This document shows, piece after piece, positions 39,010-47,251 of a stretch of DNA of 64,000 bases. The position numbers were made by a program, and so were the translations under genes. How positions within the stretch are numbered: position 1 is the first letter of the stretch; every line of letters begins with the position of its first letter. Origin of the DNA: Lautropia dentalis (GTDB taxonomy: Bacteria > Pseudomonadota > Gammaproteobacteria > Burkholderiales > Burkholderiaceae_E); assembly GCF_003892345.1 (NCBI RefSeq), contig NZ_RRUE01000002.1, positions 1,125,655 through 1,189,654 of the forward strand, given 5' to 3'. The notes beneath the pieces are model-generated. The model had not been told where the DNA came from and did not search any database. It saw only the letters and a program-made list of their open reading frames with translations.

Positions 39010-41172
39010 ATGAGAGTATCAACGCCTTCCTTCAAGCTCGCCTCGCTTGCCGTGCTGACCGTGCTTGCCGCCTGTGGTGGCGGAGGCGATTCCTCTGCAC
39101 CTGCCGTTGGCCCCACGGCCACGGGTAACCAGGGCAACACCGTCAAGCCGGCCGATGGCAACACGAGCATTGCCGGCAACAATGCTGCTGCCGGTACAAG
39201 TACAACGCCGTCTGTACCGGGCAATGCCACAGGCGACAAAACGGGCAACACGGCTGCCAGTGGCACGGGCAACACCCCGGCCAACGGCAGCACGAGCGGA
39301 TCCTCCGCAAACGGCAATACGGGTTCCAGTACGCCGACGACCAGTGCCGGCAACGGTGCAGGCAACACCACCAGCAACGGGGCTGGCAACACGAATGGCG
39401 GCAACGCCGGCAATGGCAATGCTGGCAATACCCGCCCGGCCGCGGGTGATACGACGGGCAATGGTGCCGGCACCGCGCCGGCCAATGGTGGCACGGTTGC
39501 CACCCCGGTGGTCCCTCCGGTTACGCCGCCGGCCAAACCGGTGACGCCGGAAGTGCCGACCGCCAACAATGGCACCACCCAGCCCCCCGCCGCGGCCGAT
39601 GCCGGCAACGCCACCAAAACACCGGCCGCCCAGTCCGAATACAAAACCAAAGGTGTGTGGTCGCCCACCGTGAACTGGCCGCTGGTGGCCATTCACGCCG
39701 CGCTGACGGCCGACGGCCGCGTGCTGACCTACGGCACCGACTACACGAAGAATCCGGGCAGCAGGTTCAGCTACGACGTGTGGGATCCGACGCTGGGTAC
39801 GGGTGACGACGCCCACATGATGCTGCCCAGCCAGACCGACACCTTCCTGTTCTGCTCGGCCCAGATCCTGCTGCAGGACGGCCGCATGCTGATCCTGGGC
39901 GGTGACCTGCTCAAGGATGGCCGCGCCACAAACAAGGGCAACAAGGATGTCAACCTGTTCGACCCGGTCAGCGGTACGCTGTCCCTGGACCGCAACAAGA
40001 TGACGCTGCCGCGCTGGTACGGCACCGCCACCACGCTGCCCACCGGTGAGGTGTATATCCAGGGCGGTACCGACGGAGAACGTCACCCCGAGCTGCGCAA
40101 GACCGATGGCACCTTCCGTGCGCTGGACATCAATACGGAAGCGCAGTACAAGCTGCCCAACGGCCAGACGGGCAACATGTTCGAGAACAACTACCCGCGC
40201 AACTTCGTCGCGCCCAACGGCAAGATCTTCGGTTTCGACCCGCACTTCATGTACGAGATCGACCCGTATGGCAACAACGGCAAGGGCTCGGTGAAGATGC
40301 ACGGCGCCCACTGGGACTTCCCGCGCATCCGTGAGGATGGCACGGAAGACTGGGAATACTGGCGTGCCTGGCAGGCCACCTCGACGGCTGCCATGGTCCG
40401 TCCGGGCCTGATCTTCCAGTTCGGCGGGGTCAACCCCAGCGCCCAGCAGGCACCGGTCACGCTGATCGACATCAACGGTGACAAGCCGAAGCTGATCGAC
40501 CTGCCGCCGCTGACCAAGCCCTACGTGTGGAGCAATGCCACCATTATGGCCGATGGCAACGTGCTGGTGTCGGGCGGTTCTACCGAGAACCTGCTCAACG
40601 ATGTGGAAGAGCCAATCAACCAGGAAGCGGGCGAGATCAACTACGAGTCGCTGATCTTCAACCCCGATACCCGCAAGTTCTCGCCGGGTGCCCGCTTCAA
40701 CGAGAAGCGTCTCTACCACAGCGTCACGCTGCTGCTGCCCGACGCCACCATCCTGTCCTCGGGCGGTGGCCAGCCGGGGCCGGTCGATAACCTGAACGCC
40801 CAGATCTACTACCCGCCGTACCTGTTCAATGCCGACGGTACGCGTGCCAAGCGTCCGGTGCTGCAGGGCGAGGGTGATGTGGCGATGGTGGCCGAACCGG
40901 CTTCCACCATCCACATCCCGACGGCCGACGCGGCTGACATTTCCCGCGTCACGCTGATCAAGACGGGCGCAGTCACGCACTCGTTCGACATGGACCAGCG
41001 CTACTCGGAAGTGAAGTTCCGCGTCAACGGCAACGGCCTGGACATCGAGCTGCCGGCCAACAAATTCCAGACGCCTCCGGGCTTCTACCACGTGTTTGCC
41101 TTCAACAAGGCCGGCGTGCCGTCGAAGTCGCGCATGATCCGCATCAACCCGTCGGTGGTTGCACCGAAGTGA
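39010..41172 (+). CDS. Galactose-oxidase-like copper radical oxidase lipoprotein (GlxA type)
   Basis: The 720-residue protein has a lipoprotein signal (VLTVLAACGGGG) and an Asn/Gly/Thr/Ala-rich linker (about 25-210). A seven-bladed kelch-type domain and a C-terminal DUF1929 domain follow. The residues of the galactose-oxidase active site can all be matched: Cys282 (FLFCSAQ) and Tyr337 (RWYGTAT) for the thioether cofactor, Trp336 beside it, Tyr569 and His570 (RLYHSV) and His657 (AVTHSF) as copper ligands. These enzymes oxidise primary alcohols, often on sugars, to aldehydes, making hydrogen peroxide. Streptomyces GlxA acts in glycan deposition at the cell surface, so its place in this locus suggests oxidation of the secreted polysaccharide. 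The ATG at 39010 opens the signal peptide. Confidence 0.85.
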   Translation: MRVSTPSFKLASLAVLTVLAACGGGGDSSAPAVGPTATGNQGNTVKPADGNTSIAGNNAAAGTSTTPSVPGNATGDKTGNTAASGTGNTPANGSTSGSSANGNTGSSTPTTSAGNGAGNTTSNGAGNTNGGNAGNGNAGNTRPAAGDTTGNGAGTAPANGGTVATPVVPPVTPPAKPVTPEVPTANNGTTQPPAAADAGNATKTPAAQSEYKTKGVWSPTVNWPLVAIHAALTADGRVLTYGTDYTKNPGSRFSYDVWDPTLGTGDDAHMMLPSQTDTFLFCSAQILLQDGRMLILGGDLLKDGRATNKGNKDVNLFDPVSGTLSLDRNKMTLPRWYGTATTLPTGEVYIQGGTDGERHPELRKTDGTFRALDINTEAQYKLPNGQTGNMFENNYPRNFVAPNGKIFGFDPHFMYEIDPYGNNGKGSVKMHGAHWDFPRIREDGTEDWEYWRAWQATSTAAMVRPGLIFQFGGVNPSAQQAPVTLIDINGDKPKLIDLPPLTKPYVWSNATIMADGNVLVSGGSTENLLNDVEEPINQEAGEINYESLIFNPDTRKFSPGARFNEKRLYHSVTLLLPDATILSSGGGQPGPVDNLNAQIYYPPYLFNADGTRAKRPVLQGEGDVAMVAEPASTIHIPTADAADISRVTLIKTGAVTHSFDMDQRYSEVKFRVNGNGLDIELPANKFQTPPGFYHVFAFNKAGVPSKSRMIRINPSVVAPK

Positions 41173-41238
41173 TGCAGCTGCCCCGGTGGGGCCGGTCCTG
41201 AAGACGGGCCGGTCCTGCAGCGGCAGGTCAGGGCAGTA

Positions 41239-41273
41239 GGGCGGGTACCGGGATTCTTCCCTGGTGCCCGCCC
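41239..41273 (+). terminator. Hairpin after the copper oxidase gene
   Basis: GGGCGGGTACCGGG pairs imperfectly with the mirrored CCCTGGTGCCCGCCC around ATTCTT, 66 bp after the stop. No T run follows, so it may be a stabiliser. The rest of the 325-bp gap shows no gene. Confidence 0.4.
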
Positions 41274-41497
41274 TGCGTTCGTCTGGTTCCAGAAGGGCGT
41301 AAGCCTGGTGTCTTGATTTCACATCGCGACGTGTTGCGGTGTCGGGTGGCGGGCGCCATCTGTCGGGGGGCGTACGGCGTGGCGTGGTGGGTGTCTTAAC
41401 GTAGCGGCAGAGATCAACCCAACCACAGGAATCTGGACGGGCCGGCAGGGTCGGGGGTATGCCCCGTTTTCCCTGAAGCCTCGCCGTCCGACTCATC

Positions 41498-42655
41498 ATG
41501 AAGCTTCGCCGTCCTTGCGCGCCCGTCGCCCTGTTGCTGTCCCTCATGCTGGGCGGCTGTGCCACGTCACCATCGGTGCAGGAGAGTGCATCACAGAATA
41601 CCGGCCTGATGCAGGCTGGCATGCCGATGGATGGCGAGGTTGCTCTGGGTACTGATACTGGTGCTGGTGCGAGGCCGGTTGATGGCGGCCCGGCCGCATC
41701 GTACACGCCTTTTCAGCAGCGGGAAGATGCAGAAATCGCCCGTGACCAGGGCATCTATCGCGACACCCAGGCGCGCATTGCAAGGCTGAATGCCGAGCGT
41801 GGTATCCGCATCGGCAATTATGCGCTGGCCAAGGCCCAGTGCTGGCTGGATGTGAGCTTCCACGAATACACCCGCAATGACCGGAGCGGCTTCCCGCGGG
41901 CTGCCCTGGCGCAGGCCCAGGGCATCATCGAGCGCCTGGAGGCGGGAGAGATGCCGGATGTGAGCGAAACGCCGCTGGTCAACGATGCCCGTCGCCTGCG
42001 CGACGACCTGTGGCAGCGCCACGACCGGCTGCGTGCCGACACGGCGGGCATGCAGTGCGCCGCAGCGCGCCTGGCCTGTGCGGAAGTCGAGCTGGTGCAT
42101 GCGGGCAACGAGATTCGCCAGGGCGGTTGGCGTCATGCCAGTCCCTATATCCAGATTGCCGAAGACCTGACCGAAGAAGCCGGAAAAATGGCCGAACAGT
42201 GCGTGGCCCAGCCGGCTGCGCCCGTGCAGAAACCGGTACCTGCGGAGGCCCCTGATGCGCCTGTGCAGATGAAGGCCGAGGTGGATGTCCGCTTCCGCTT
42301 CGACCGTTCGGGCGCAGCCGACATTCTGCCGGAAGACCGGCCGCGGCTGCAGGCGTTCGTGGATATGCTGAACGGTCAGTACGTCCGGGTGGACAGTCTG
42401 AAACTGGTGGGCCATACCGATCGTCTGGGCAGCCGTGCCTACAACGAGCGCCTGTCCATGCGTCGCGCCGTGACGGTGCGCAACGAGCTGCAGCGTCTGG
42501 GGGTGAATGTCCCGATGAGTGTGGAGGCCCGTGGCGCCACCGAAGATTTCTCGTCGGGCTGCCGACGCCAGGGCGAGGGGCTGGAAAACACGGTGCAATG
42601 CCTGCAACCGGATCGTCGTGTGACCATCGAACTGGAAGGTGCGCGGCGCCCCTGA
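41498..42655 (+). CDS. OmpA-family lipoprotein
   Basis: This encodes 385 residues. The signal ends in LMLGGC, so it is lipidated. A helical middle (about 70-245) with four Cys resembles DUF4398-type or coiled-coil linkers. The C-terminal OmpA domain (about 262-385) has the peptidoglycan-binding motif LVGHTDRLGSRAYNERLSMRRA and an Arg-rich end. The protein probably links the outer membrane to the cell wall. A role in anchoring the polysaccharide machinery is possible from position only. Confidence 0.82.
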   Translation: MKLRRPCAPVALLLSLMLGGCATSPSVQESASQNTGLMQAGMPMDGEVALGTDTGAGARPVDGGPAASYTPFQQREDAEIARDQGIYRDTQARIARLNAERGIRIGNYALAKAQCWLDVSFHEYTRNDRSGFPRAALAQAQGIIERLEAGEMPDVSETPLVNDARRLRDDLWQRHDRLRADTAGMQCAAARLACAEVELVHAGNEIRQGGWRHASPYIQIAEDLTEEAGKMAEQCVAQPAAPVQKPVPAEAPDAPVQMKAEVDVRFRFDRSGAADILPEDRPRLQAFVDMLNGQYVRVDSLKLVGHTDRLGSRAYNERLSMRRAVTVRNELQRLGVNVPMSVEARGATEDFSSGCRRQGEGLENTVQCLQPDRRVTIELEGARRP

Positions 42656-42796
42656 CCAGGACTATCCAGCAAAACCCTGCCATCGACAGGTGGGCACTTT
42701 GCATTTGCCCGGTTTTGTTTGCCGCTCCAGGGAACGTGTGGATGGCATGGCATGACTGGAACGCTCTGGCCAGGGCAGGAGCGTTCTCGCAGCACA

Positions 42797-42831
42797 AAAA
42801 AATACGTCCGCGAACCGAAAGGAACGCGGAC
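42797..42831 (-). terminator. Minus-strand terminator without an obvious gene
   Basis: On the minus strand GTCCGCG pairs with CGCGGAC around a 12-base loop, followed by TATTTTTTT. No minus-strand protein gene or tRNA is recognisable within several hundred bases upstream of it (42832-43690), so it may end a small RNA. Confidence 0.55.
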
Positions 42832-42871
42832 GCCAATCGCCGGGAAGATAATTATTGTTGTTTTATTTGGT

Positions 42872-42909
42872 GACCGGATCACACGGGAAGGTGGTCCGGT
42901 CGTGTTTTT
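42872..42909 (+). terminator. Plus-strand terminator, probably of the OmpA-family gene
   Basis: GACCGGA (42872-42878) pairs with TCCGGTC (42895-42901), followed by GTGTTTTT. It lies 217 bp past the OmpA-family stop. Confidence 0.55.
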
Positions 42910-43129
42910 GCACCCGATGCATCGCCTGCAGGGCTCGCCAGTATTGGGAAGGTGAGCAGACCCCGTGCACCTTACGGTGATGAATGGGTGCTGACAGGGA
43001 TACAGGGTAACAGTAAAGCGGGCTGCGGGGGACAGGTGCCGGATACCCCTCCTGAAGCCAGAAAGCCCCGGAGGCAGGAAAGGCACGGCTGGGAACATGG
43101 CTGAATGCCTGGTTCCAAACCCGACTGCA

Positions 43130-43330
43130 GCGTTCAGGGATTATAAAAAGGTTGGCCGTGATATTTGGTTGACTTTTATCAAGAACGTCAAGCCCTGTGA
43201 AGTCGAATACACGATCAGGCGCATCCATTTGGGAAAAATGTGCAAAACCCGCTGAAAACAGGTGGGTCATTACGATGTGAATATTAATGTCTGAATAATT
43301 TTGGTCAGTATGGATATGAAACAGGTGGGT
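43130..43330. other. Low-GC island upstream of the copper-peptide operon
   Basis: About 200 bp here are much AT-richer than the window (stretches such as TTATAAAAAGG and AATATTAATGTCTGAATAAT). No frame is protein-like. It may be a regulatory region, part of a small RNA gene, or foreign DNA. The whole gap 42656-43693 is over 1 kb without a gene I can support. Confidence 0.45.
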
Positions 43331-43407
43331 ATGCAGCGGGTATGGGTGTACAGCAGGAATTGCATGCATGATTGTGCTGGCAACGGGCGGCAGGCAACAG
43401 GTACAGG

Positions 43408-43455
43408 CGTGTGGGGTAGGTGTGTGGGGTAGGTGTGTGGGGTAGGCGTGGGGGC
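43408..43455 (+). repeat. 13-bp G-rich tandem repeat, potential G-quadruplex
   Basis: Three units of TGTGTGGGGTAGG (first base of unit 1 is C) are followed by CGTGGGGG. Four runs of four or more G with loops of 9, 9 and 7 bases could fold into a quadruplex about 240 bp upstream of the precursor gene. Confidence 0.7.
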
Positions 43456-43693
43456 AGACCCCCCTGCGCCATCGCAGGACCTTCGTCATGCTGGGGGCGC
43501 CGTGCTCTGCTATCGACAGGCACGTATCGATAGAAAAATTTTCCGACAGATCTGTAATGCCTTGGGCTCCTCTGCGACCAAAGGTGCGTCTGATGCAGAC
43601 CTGCCCGGGTGGGCAGTCCGGCGCGGCAACGGGCCGTGCAGGTTCCTTCAATGAGATCCTTTGCTGGATCGTTCCTTTTCTGGAGATCGTTTG

Positions 43694-44074
43694 ATGAACA
43701 AGAAATTCGCAGCTCTTCTGTCTGGCGCGGTGGCTGCCGGGACCACGCTGGCCTCGGCGCCGGTGTTCGCCGCCCAGGGGCTGGCCCAGGGCTATCAGGT
43801 GGCCGCGGCCGACGCCAGCATGAAGGCCCCCGAGGGCTCCTGTGGCGGCAGCAAGAGCCAGGAGGGCAGCTGCGGTGGCAACAGCATGTCTTCGGAAGGC
43901 AACGGCAAGTCCATGGAAGGCTCGTGTGGCGGCAGCAAGGCCCAGGAGGGTTCCTGCGGCGCCAGCAAGATGAAGCAGTCCGCATCGGACGCGTCCGGCA
44001 AGGCCATGTCGGGCGGCAGCAAGTCCAAAGAGGGCAAGTGCGGCGAAGGCAAGTGCGGCGGCAAGAAGAAGTGA
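43694..44074 (+). CDS. hvfA: HvfA/bufferin-type Cys-rich precursor peptide
   Basis: This encodes 126 residues. It has a Sec signal (MNKKFAALLSGAVAAGTTLA, cut probably near APVFAA) and then the family motif GLAQGYQVAA. The core has six Cys (50, 60, 78, 88, 117, 121) in EGSCGG or EGSCGA units and a final EGKCGEGKCGGKKK. In the HvfABC and bufferin systems the Cys of such units are modified by the DUF692 (MNIO) enzyme and the exported product binds copper. Here four of the six units carry Ser where Lys is usual. GGAG lies before the ATG at 43694. The modification enzyme, partner and DoxX genes follow in order. Confidence 0.85.
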   Translation: MNKKFAALLSGAVAAGTTLASAPVFAAQGLAQGYQVAAADASMKAPEGSCGGSKSQEGSCGGNSMSSEGNGKSMEGSCGGSKAQEGSCGASKMKQSASDASGKAMSGGSKSKEGKCGEGKCGGKKK

Positions 44075-44086
44075 GCGGGCCGTAGA

Positions 44087-44118
44087 GCGTGTCATGGTCG
44101 AATGCGTTCATGACACGC
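44087..44118. repeat. Palindromic version of the dispersed box
   Basis: GCGTGTCATG at 44087-44096 and CATGACACGC at 44109-44118 form a perfect 10-bp inverted repeat with a 12-base loop, 12 bp past the hvfA stop. It uses the same sequence as the dispersed box. It could reduce readthrough or stabilise the hvfA message. Confidence 0.6.
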
Positions 44119-44179
44119 CCAAGTGGTGTGCCACGGCGGCAGCAGGGGTGCTTTTTGCTGCCGTCGATGGCGATGGAGC

Positions 44180-44267
44180 GGGTGTGATGAGGTGGTGGAT
44201 GTGATGAAGTGCGTGAGATGAAGTAGGTGTAATGAAGTGGATGTGATGAAGTGGGTGTGATGAGTGG
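44180..44267 (+). repeat. 14-bp tandem repeat before hvfB
   Basis: About six degenerate units around TGGGTGTGATGAAG run up to the hvfB start. Several contain ATG, and two of these are in frame with hvfB. Confidence 0.7.
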
Positions 44268-44280
44268 AGGCGAAAGCGGA

Positions 44281-45276
44281 ATGAGTACGCTCAGGCAGGG
44301 TTCAAGGGAGGTGCGGCGGCTGCATCGTGCCGGTCTGGGGCTGCGTCGCAGCCTGCTGGCCGATACGCTGCAGGGGCTGCAGCGTGGCGAGCTGGGCGAG
44401 GTGGCCTTTTTCGAGGTGGCACCCGAAAACTGGAGTCGGCTGGGCGGGCGCTTTTCGCGGGATCTGTCTGCCATCAGCGAGTTCCGGCCGCTGGCCTGTC
44501 ATGGGCTGTCGTTGAATCTGGGCGGCAGTGACGGGCTGGACATGCAGCTGCTGGCCGAGGTGAAGGCTTTCATGCGCACCTACCGGATTGCGCTCTATAC
44601 CGAACATCTGTCGTGGTGTGGGCACGAGGGGCATCTGTACGATCTGCTGCCATTGCCGGCCACGCATGAAACCGTGCGTCATGTGGCCACACGCATTGCC
44701 CAGGTGCAGGATTTTCTGGGCGAGCAGATCGGCATTGAAAATGCCAGTTACTATGCAGCCCCCGAAGGGGCCGAAATGGATGATGCCACTTTTGTTCGCG
44801 AGGTGGTGAAGGAAGCGGGCTGCCTGCTGCATCTGGATGTGAACAACGTGTACGTGAACAGCCAGAATCATGGTTTCGATCCGTATGAATATACCGTTCA
44901 GCTGCCGCTGGAGCGGACCTGCTATATCCATGTGGCGGGACACCATGTGGAAGATGATGGCCTGATCATCGACACGCATGGCATGCCGGTCATCGATCCC
45001 GTATGGGAGTTGCTGGCCTTTACCTATGACAGGCTGTCGGATGCGGGGCTCGAGCCCCGGGATGTTCCCAGCTGCCTGGAACGCGATTTCAATTTTCCGC
45101 CGCTGGCCGAGCTGGTGGACGAAGTGGGGGTGATCGACCGGCTGCAGCGTGAGGCATCGGCCCGGCGGGCTGCTGTGCAATCAGCTGCGGCTGCGAAGGT
45201 GCCGGATGCCGTCCCGGCACAGCATCTGCTTCGCTCGCCGGATGCTGCGCAGTCACGGGACATGGTGCTGCCATGA
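44281..45276 (+). CDS. hvfB: MNIO (DUF692) peptide-modifying enzyme HvfB/BufB
   Basis: This encodes 331 residues. The TIM-barrel family uses a multinuclear non-haem iron centre to modify Cys residues of partner peptides. Metal-ligand motifs are visible: CHGLSLNLGG, YTEHLSWC, GIENASYY, LHLDVNNVYVNSQNH, YIHVAGHH and IIDTHGMPV. The ATG at 44281 is preferred, since the earlier in-frame ATG (44251, 44260) lie in the tandem repeat and GGAGG is at 44265. Its stop overlaps the next start (ATGA). Confidence 0.88.
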   Translation: MSTLRQGSREVRRLHRAGLGLRRSLLADTLQGLQRGELGEVAFFEVAPENWSRLGGRFSRDLSAISEFRPLACHGLSLNLGGSDGLDMQLLAEVKAFMRTYRIALYTEHLSWCGHEGHLYDLLPLPATHETVRHVATRIAQVQDFLGEQIGIENASYYAAPEGAEMDDATFVREVVKEAGCLLHLDVNNVYVNSQNHGFDPYEYTVQLPLERTCYIHVAGHHVEDDGLIIDTHGMPVIDPVWELLAFTYDRLSDAGLEPRDVPSCLERDFNFPPLAELVDEVGVIDRLQREASARRAAVQSAAAAKVPDAVPAQHLLRSPDAAQSRDMVLP

Positions 45277-46298
45277 GTCGCCGGGATCGTCGCAAGGCGC
45301 TGATGGCGCGAGGTACGCAGGCGGTGGACCATGATGCGCCGGGGTTGCTCCGGATGCAGCAGTCGTGGTCTGGCTATCTGCGTGCGCCCACGCAGACGGA
45401 ACGCCCGGCAGGCACAGCTGCACGACGTATCGATGTGTATGCGGAACTGCTGCGCAACAATATCCGCGGCTTCATTGATCAATGCTTTCCGCTGTGTCGT
45501 GCATCGGTCAGTGCCGCGTGCTGGGAGGACCTGATCGAAGGTTTCTTCTCGCAGGGTACATGGCACCATTCCCCGTTCTTCCACGAAATTCCCCGGGCCT
45601 TTGTGGATTTTCTGCAGTCGCATCCCGGGGCGCAGTCGCAGCCACAGTCGCAGGAGCAGGAGCAGGGACAGGGACAGGGACAGGGACAGGAGCAGATGCC
45701 GTCGCAAGAACGGGTGTCGTCGCAAGCGCAAGAGGCGCGGGGGCATTCGCAGATGCAGGCATCTGAAATGCAGGCATCTGAACCCGGGCACGAGCGGGTT
45801 GTTGCAACCACGCGGGGCTCCGCACCCGAACGGACGCCTGCATGTGAAGAGGCGTCAAGGCCGCCCTGGTTTGCCGATCTGGCCCATTACGAGTGGCTGG
45901 AGCTGGCCGTGGAAACGGCGCCCGATGTGCCGGCTCAGGTGGGTCCCCAGGGGTTGGCGCTGGCGGCTGGCCTGCAGCTGGCGGGTTATGAGTGGCCGGT
46001 GCACACCATCGGGCCGGGGGCAGCGGAGGTTCAGCCTGTCACCACCTTTGTGGCGGTGTATCGCAACCGGCAGCATGTGGTGCGTTTCAGTGTGCTGACA
46101 CCGGCAGCGGCGCAGCTGCTGGCCACGTTGCAGGGCAATATGTGTGATTGGCAGGCCGCCTGTGCGCAACTGGCGACCCAGTGGGGCATGCCGGTGCAGG
46201 ATATGGTGTCCAGCGTACAGCCGCTGCAGCAGCAGTGGCTGGGCGAGGAACTGCTGGTGAAAAAGTCGGGGCAGGAGAAGGTGAATGAGCAAACCTGA
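45273..46298 (+). CDS. hvfC: HvfC/BufC-type partner (DUF2063 N-terminal domain) with Gln-rich insertion
   Basis: This encodes 341 residues. The N-terminal DUF2063 domain shows [25 protein letters not shown] (about 52-75), then [17 protein letters not shown]. Partners of this type are needed with DUF692 enzymes, probably for precursor binding. A Gln/Ser/Glu insertion of about 80 residues (115-195), encoded in part by GGACAG hexamers (45664-45689) and a 15-bp direct repeat (45752-45783), separates it from the C-terminal half. The coupling with hvfB is by ATGA overlap. Confidence 0.82.
   Translation: MSRRDRRKALMARGTQAVDHDAPGLLRMQQSWSGYLRAPTQTERPAGTAARRIDVYAELLRNNIRGFIDQCFPLCRASVSAACWEDLIEGFFSQGTWHHSPFFHEIPRAFVDFLQSHPGAQSQPQSQEQEQGQGQGQGQEQMPSQERVSSQAQEARGHSQMQASEMQASEPGHERVVATTRGSAPERTPACEEASRPPWFADLAHYEWLELAVETAPDVPAQVGPQGLALAAGLQLAGYEWPVHTIGPGAAEVQPVTTFVAVYRNRQHVVRFSVLTPAAAQLLATLQGNMCDWQAACAQLATQWGMPVQDMVSSVQPLQQQWLGEELLVKKSGQEKVNEQT
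45664..45689 (+). repeat. GGACAG hexanucleotide tract in hvfC
   Basis: Four perfect hexamers encode Gly-Gln repeats; length changes would keep the frame. Confidence 0.7.
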
Positions 46299-46962
46299 AG
46301 GGCACGAGCATGACGTTCGTGCCGCCGTTGCAGGTGCCGAAGCAGGCAGGCCGGGCGATTTTTCCACGGGTGCGGGGGCCGGAAGGGGTGGCGCCTCGCG
46401 AGCAGAGCAGACGCTGGCGGATGTCCGCTGTGCAGTGCGCGGCCGCTGCCGGGGTATTCTGCGTTACTGTGTGATCTGCAATTACATCTGTCCCGGGCTG
46501 AAGGTGCTGGCGCCTTGGGCAGGGCTGCTGTTCCTGCGGTTGCTGATCGGCTGGGAGTTTCTGGATTCTGGCCTGGAAAAATGGGGTGGCGAGAACTGGT
46601 TTGCCGATATCCAGAGTGATTTTCCGTTCCCGTTCAACCATCTGCCGGCGGAGCTGAACTGGCAGCTGGCCATGTGGTTCGAGATCGTGGGTGGTGTGGC
46701 GCTGATGCTGGGGCTGGCAACGCGCTTCTTTGCGTTTGCCCTGCTGGTGGTGACGTGGGTGGCCACGGTGGCTGTGCACTGGCCGGCGGAATGGCATTCG
46801 CTGGCAGAGCTTTGGCAGGGCTATGTGATCACCGACGAGGGGCATGGCAATTTCAAGCTGCCGCTGCTGTTTGCGGTGATGCTGTGGGCGCTGCTCTTTC
46901 AGGGAGGCGGCCGGCTGAGCCTGGATGCGCTGATCGGCTGGCTGTGGTGCCGGCGACGCTGA
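46285..46962 (+). CDS. DoxX-family membrane protein of the copper-peptide operon
   Basis: The 225-residue protein has four membrane helices from about residue 75 on ([19 protein letters not shown] is the DoxX signature; [19 protein letters not shown] follows). The first 60 residues are hydrophilic and not part of the family. It overlaps hvfC by 14 bp. DoxX proteins are regular members of bufferin/Hvf operons, with unknown biochemical role. A later start (for example near the [10 protein letters not shown] segment) cannot be excluded. Confidence 0.8.
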   Translation: MSKPEGHEHDVRAAVAGAEAGRPGDFSTGAGAGRGGASRAEQTLADVRCAVRGRCRGILRYCVICNYICPGLKVLAPWAGLLFLRLLIGWEFLDSGLEKWGGENWFADIQSDFPFPFNHLPAELNWQLAMWFEIVGGVALMLGLATRFFAFALLVVTWVATVAVHWPAEWHSLAELWQGYVITDEGHGNFKLPLLFAVMLWALLFQGGGRLSLDALIGWLWCRRR

Positions 46963-47112
46963 AAGGGCTGTAACCCTGCTCATCCCGATCATGGGTCCAA
47001 GGCAATCGCAGGCTTTTGCAGAGGGGCCTTTGCCGTCGAAAGGAAGGAAAAAGGGCGTCCCATGGGCGCCCCTTTTCAATGATGGCAGGAGAGATCGTGA
47101 TCCGGCCCCGTT

Positions 47113-47244
47113 TTACCTGCCAGCCAGTTCGACGATTCGTTCGGAAACCAGTTTGGGGGAGAATTCGCGAACTTCGTGGGTGGCGAAGTTGGGGTAGTAG
47201 CAGTCTTCCTCCAGAATCTTCTGCAGGGCTTCGCGGTTTTCCAT
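47113..47244 (-). CDS. Small 43-residue protein, unknown
   Basis: The ATG at 47244 lies 7 bp after the stop of the NAD(P)H oxidoreductase gene on the same strand, and the frame runs 43 codons to TAA. The product (MENREALQKILEEDCYYPNF onwards, ending LVSERIVELAGR) is charged, with protein-like composition and normal codon use for the window. No signal or membrane segment. It is probably co-translated with the oxidoreductase. I do not recognise a family. Confidence 0.6.
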   Translation of the reverse strand: MENREALQKILEEDCYYPNFATHEVREFSPKLVSERIVELAGR

Positions 47245-47251
47245 GTCGGAC

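Noticed and set aside
39019-41706. Open frame of 895 codons on the minus strand
   Set aside because: It is a shadow of the copper oxidase gene, with Arg/Gly/Val-rich composition.
42863-44095. Minus-strand open frame of 410 codons near hvfA
   Set aside because: It spans the G-rich repeats and the antisense of hvfA. The product is low complexity and Thr/Pro/Arg-rich.
46087-47079. Minus-strand open frame opposite hvfC and the DoxX gene
   Set aside because: The plus-strand genes are well supported and overlap each other as an operon. The antisense frame is Gln/Pro/Arg-rich.
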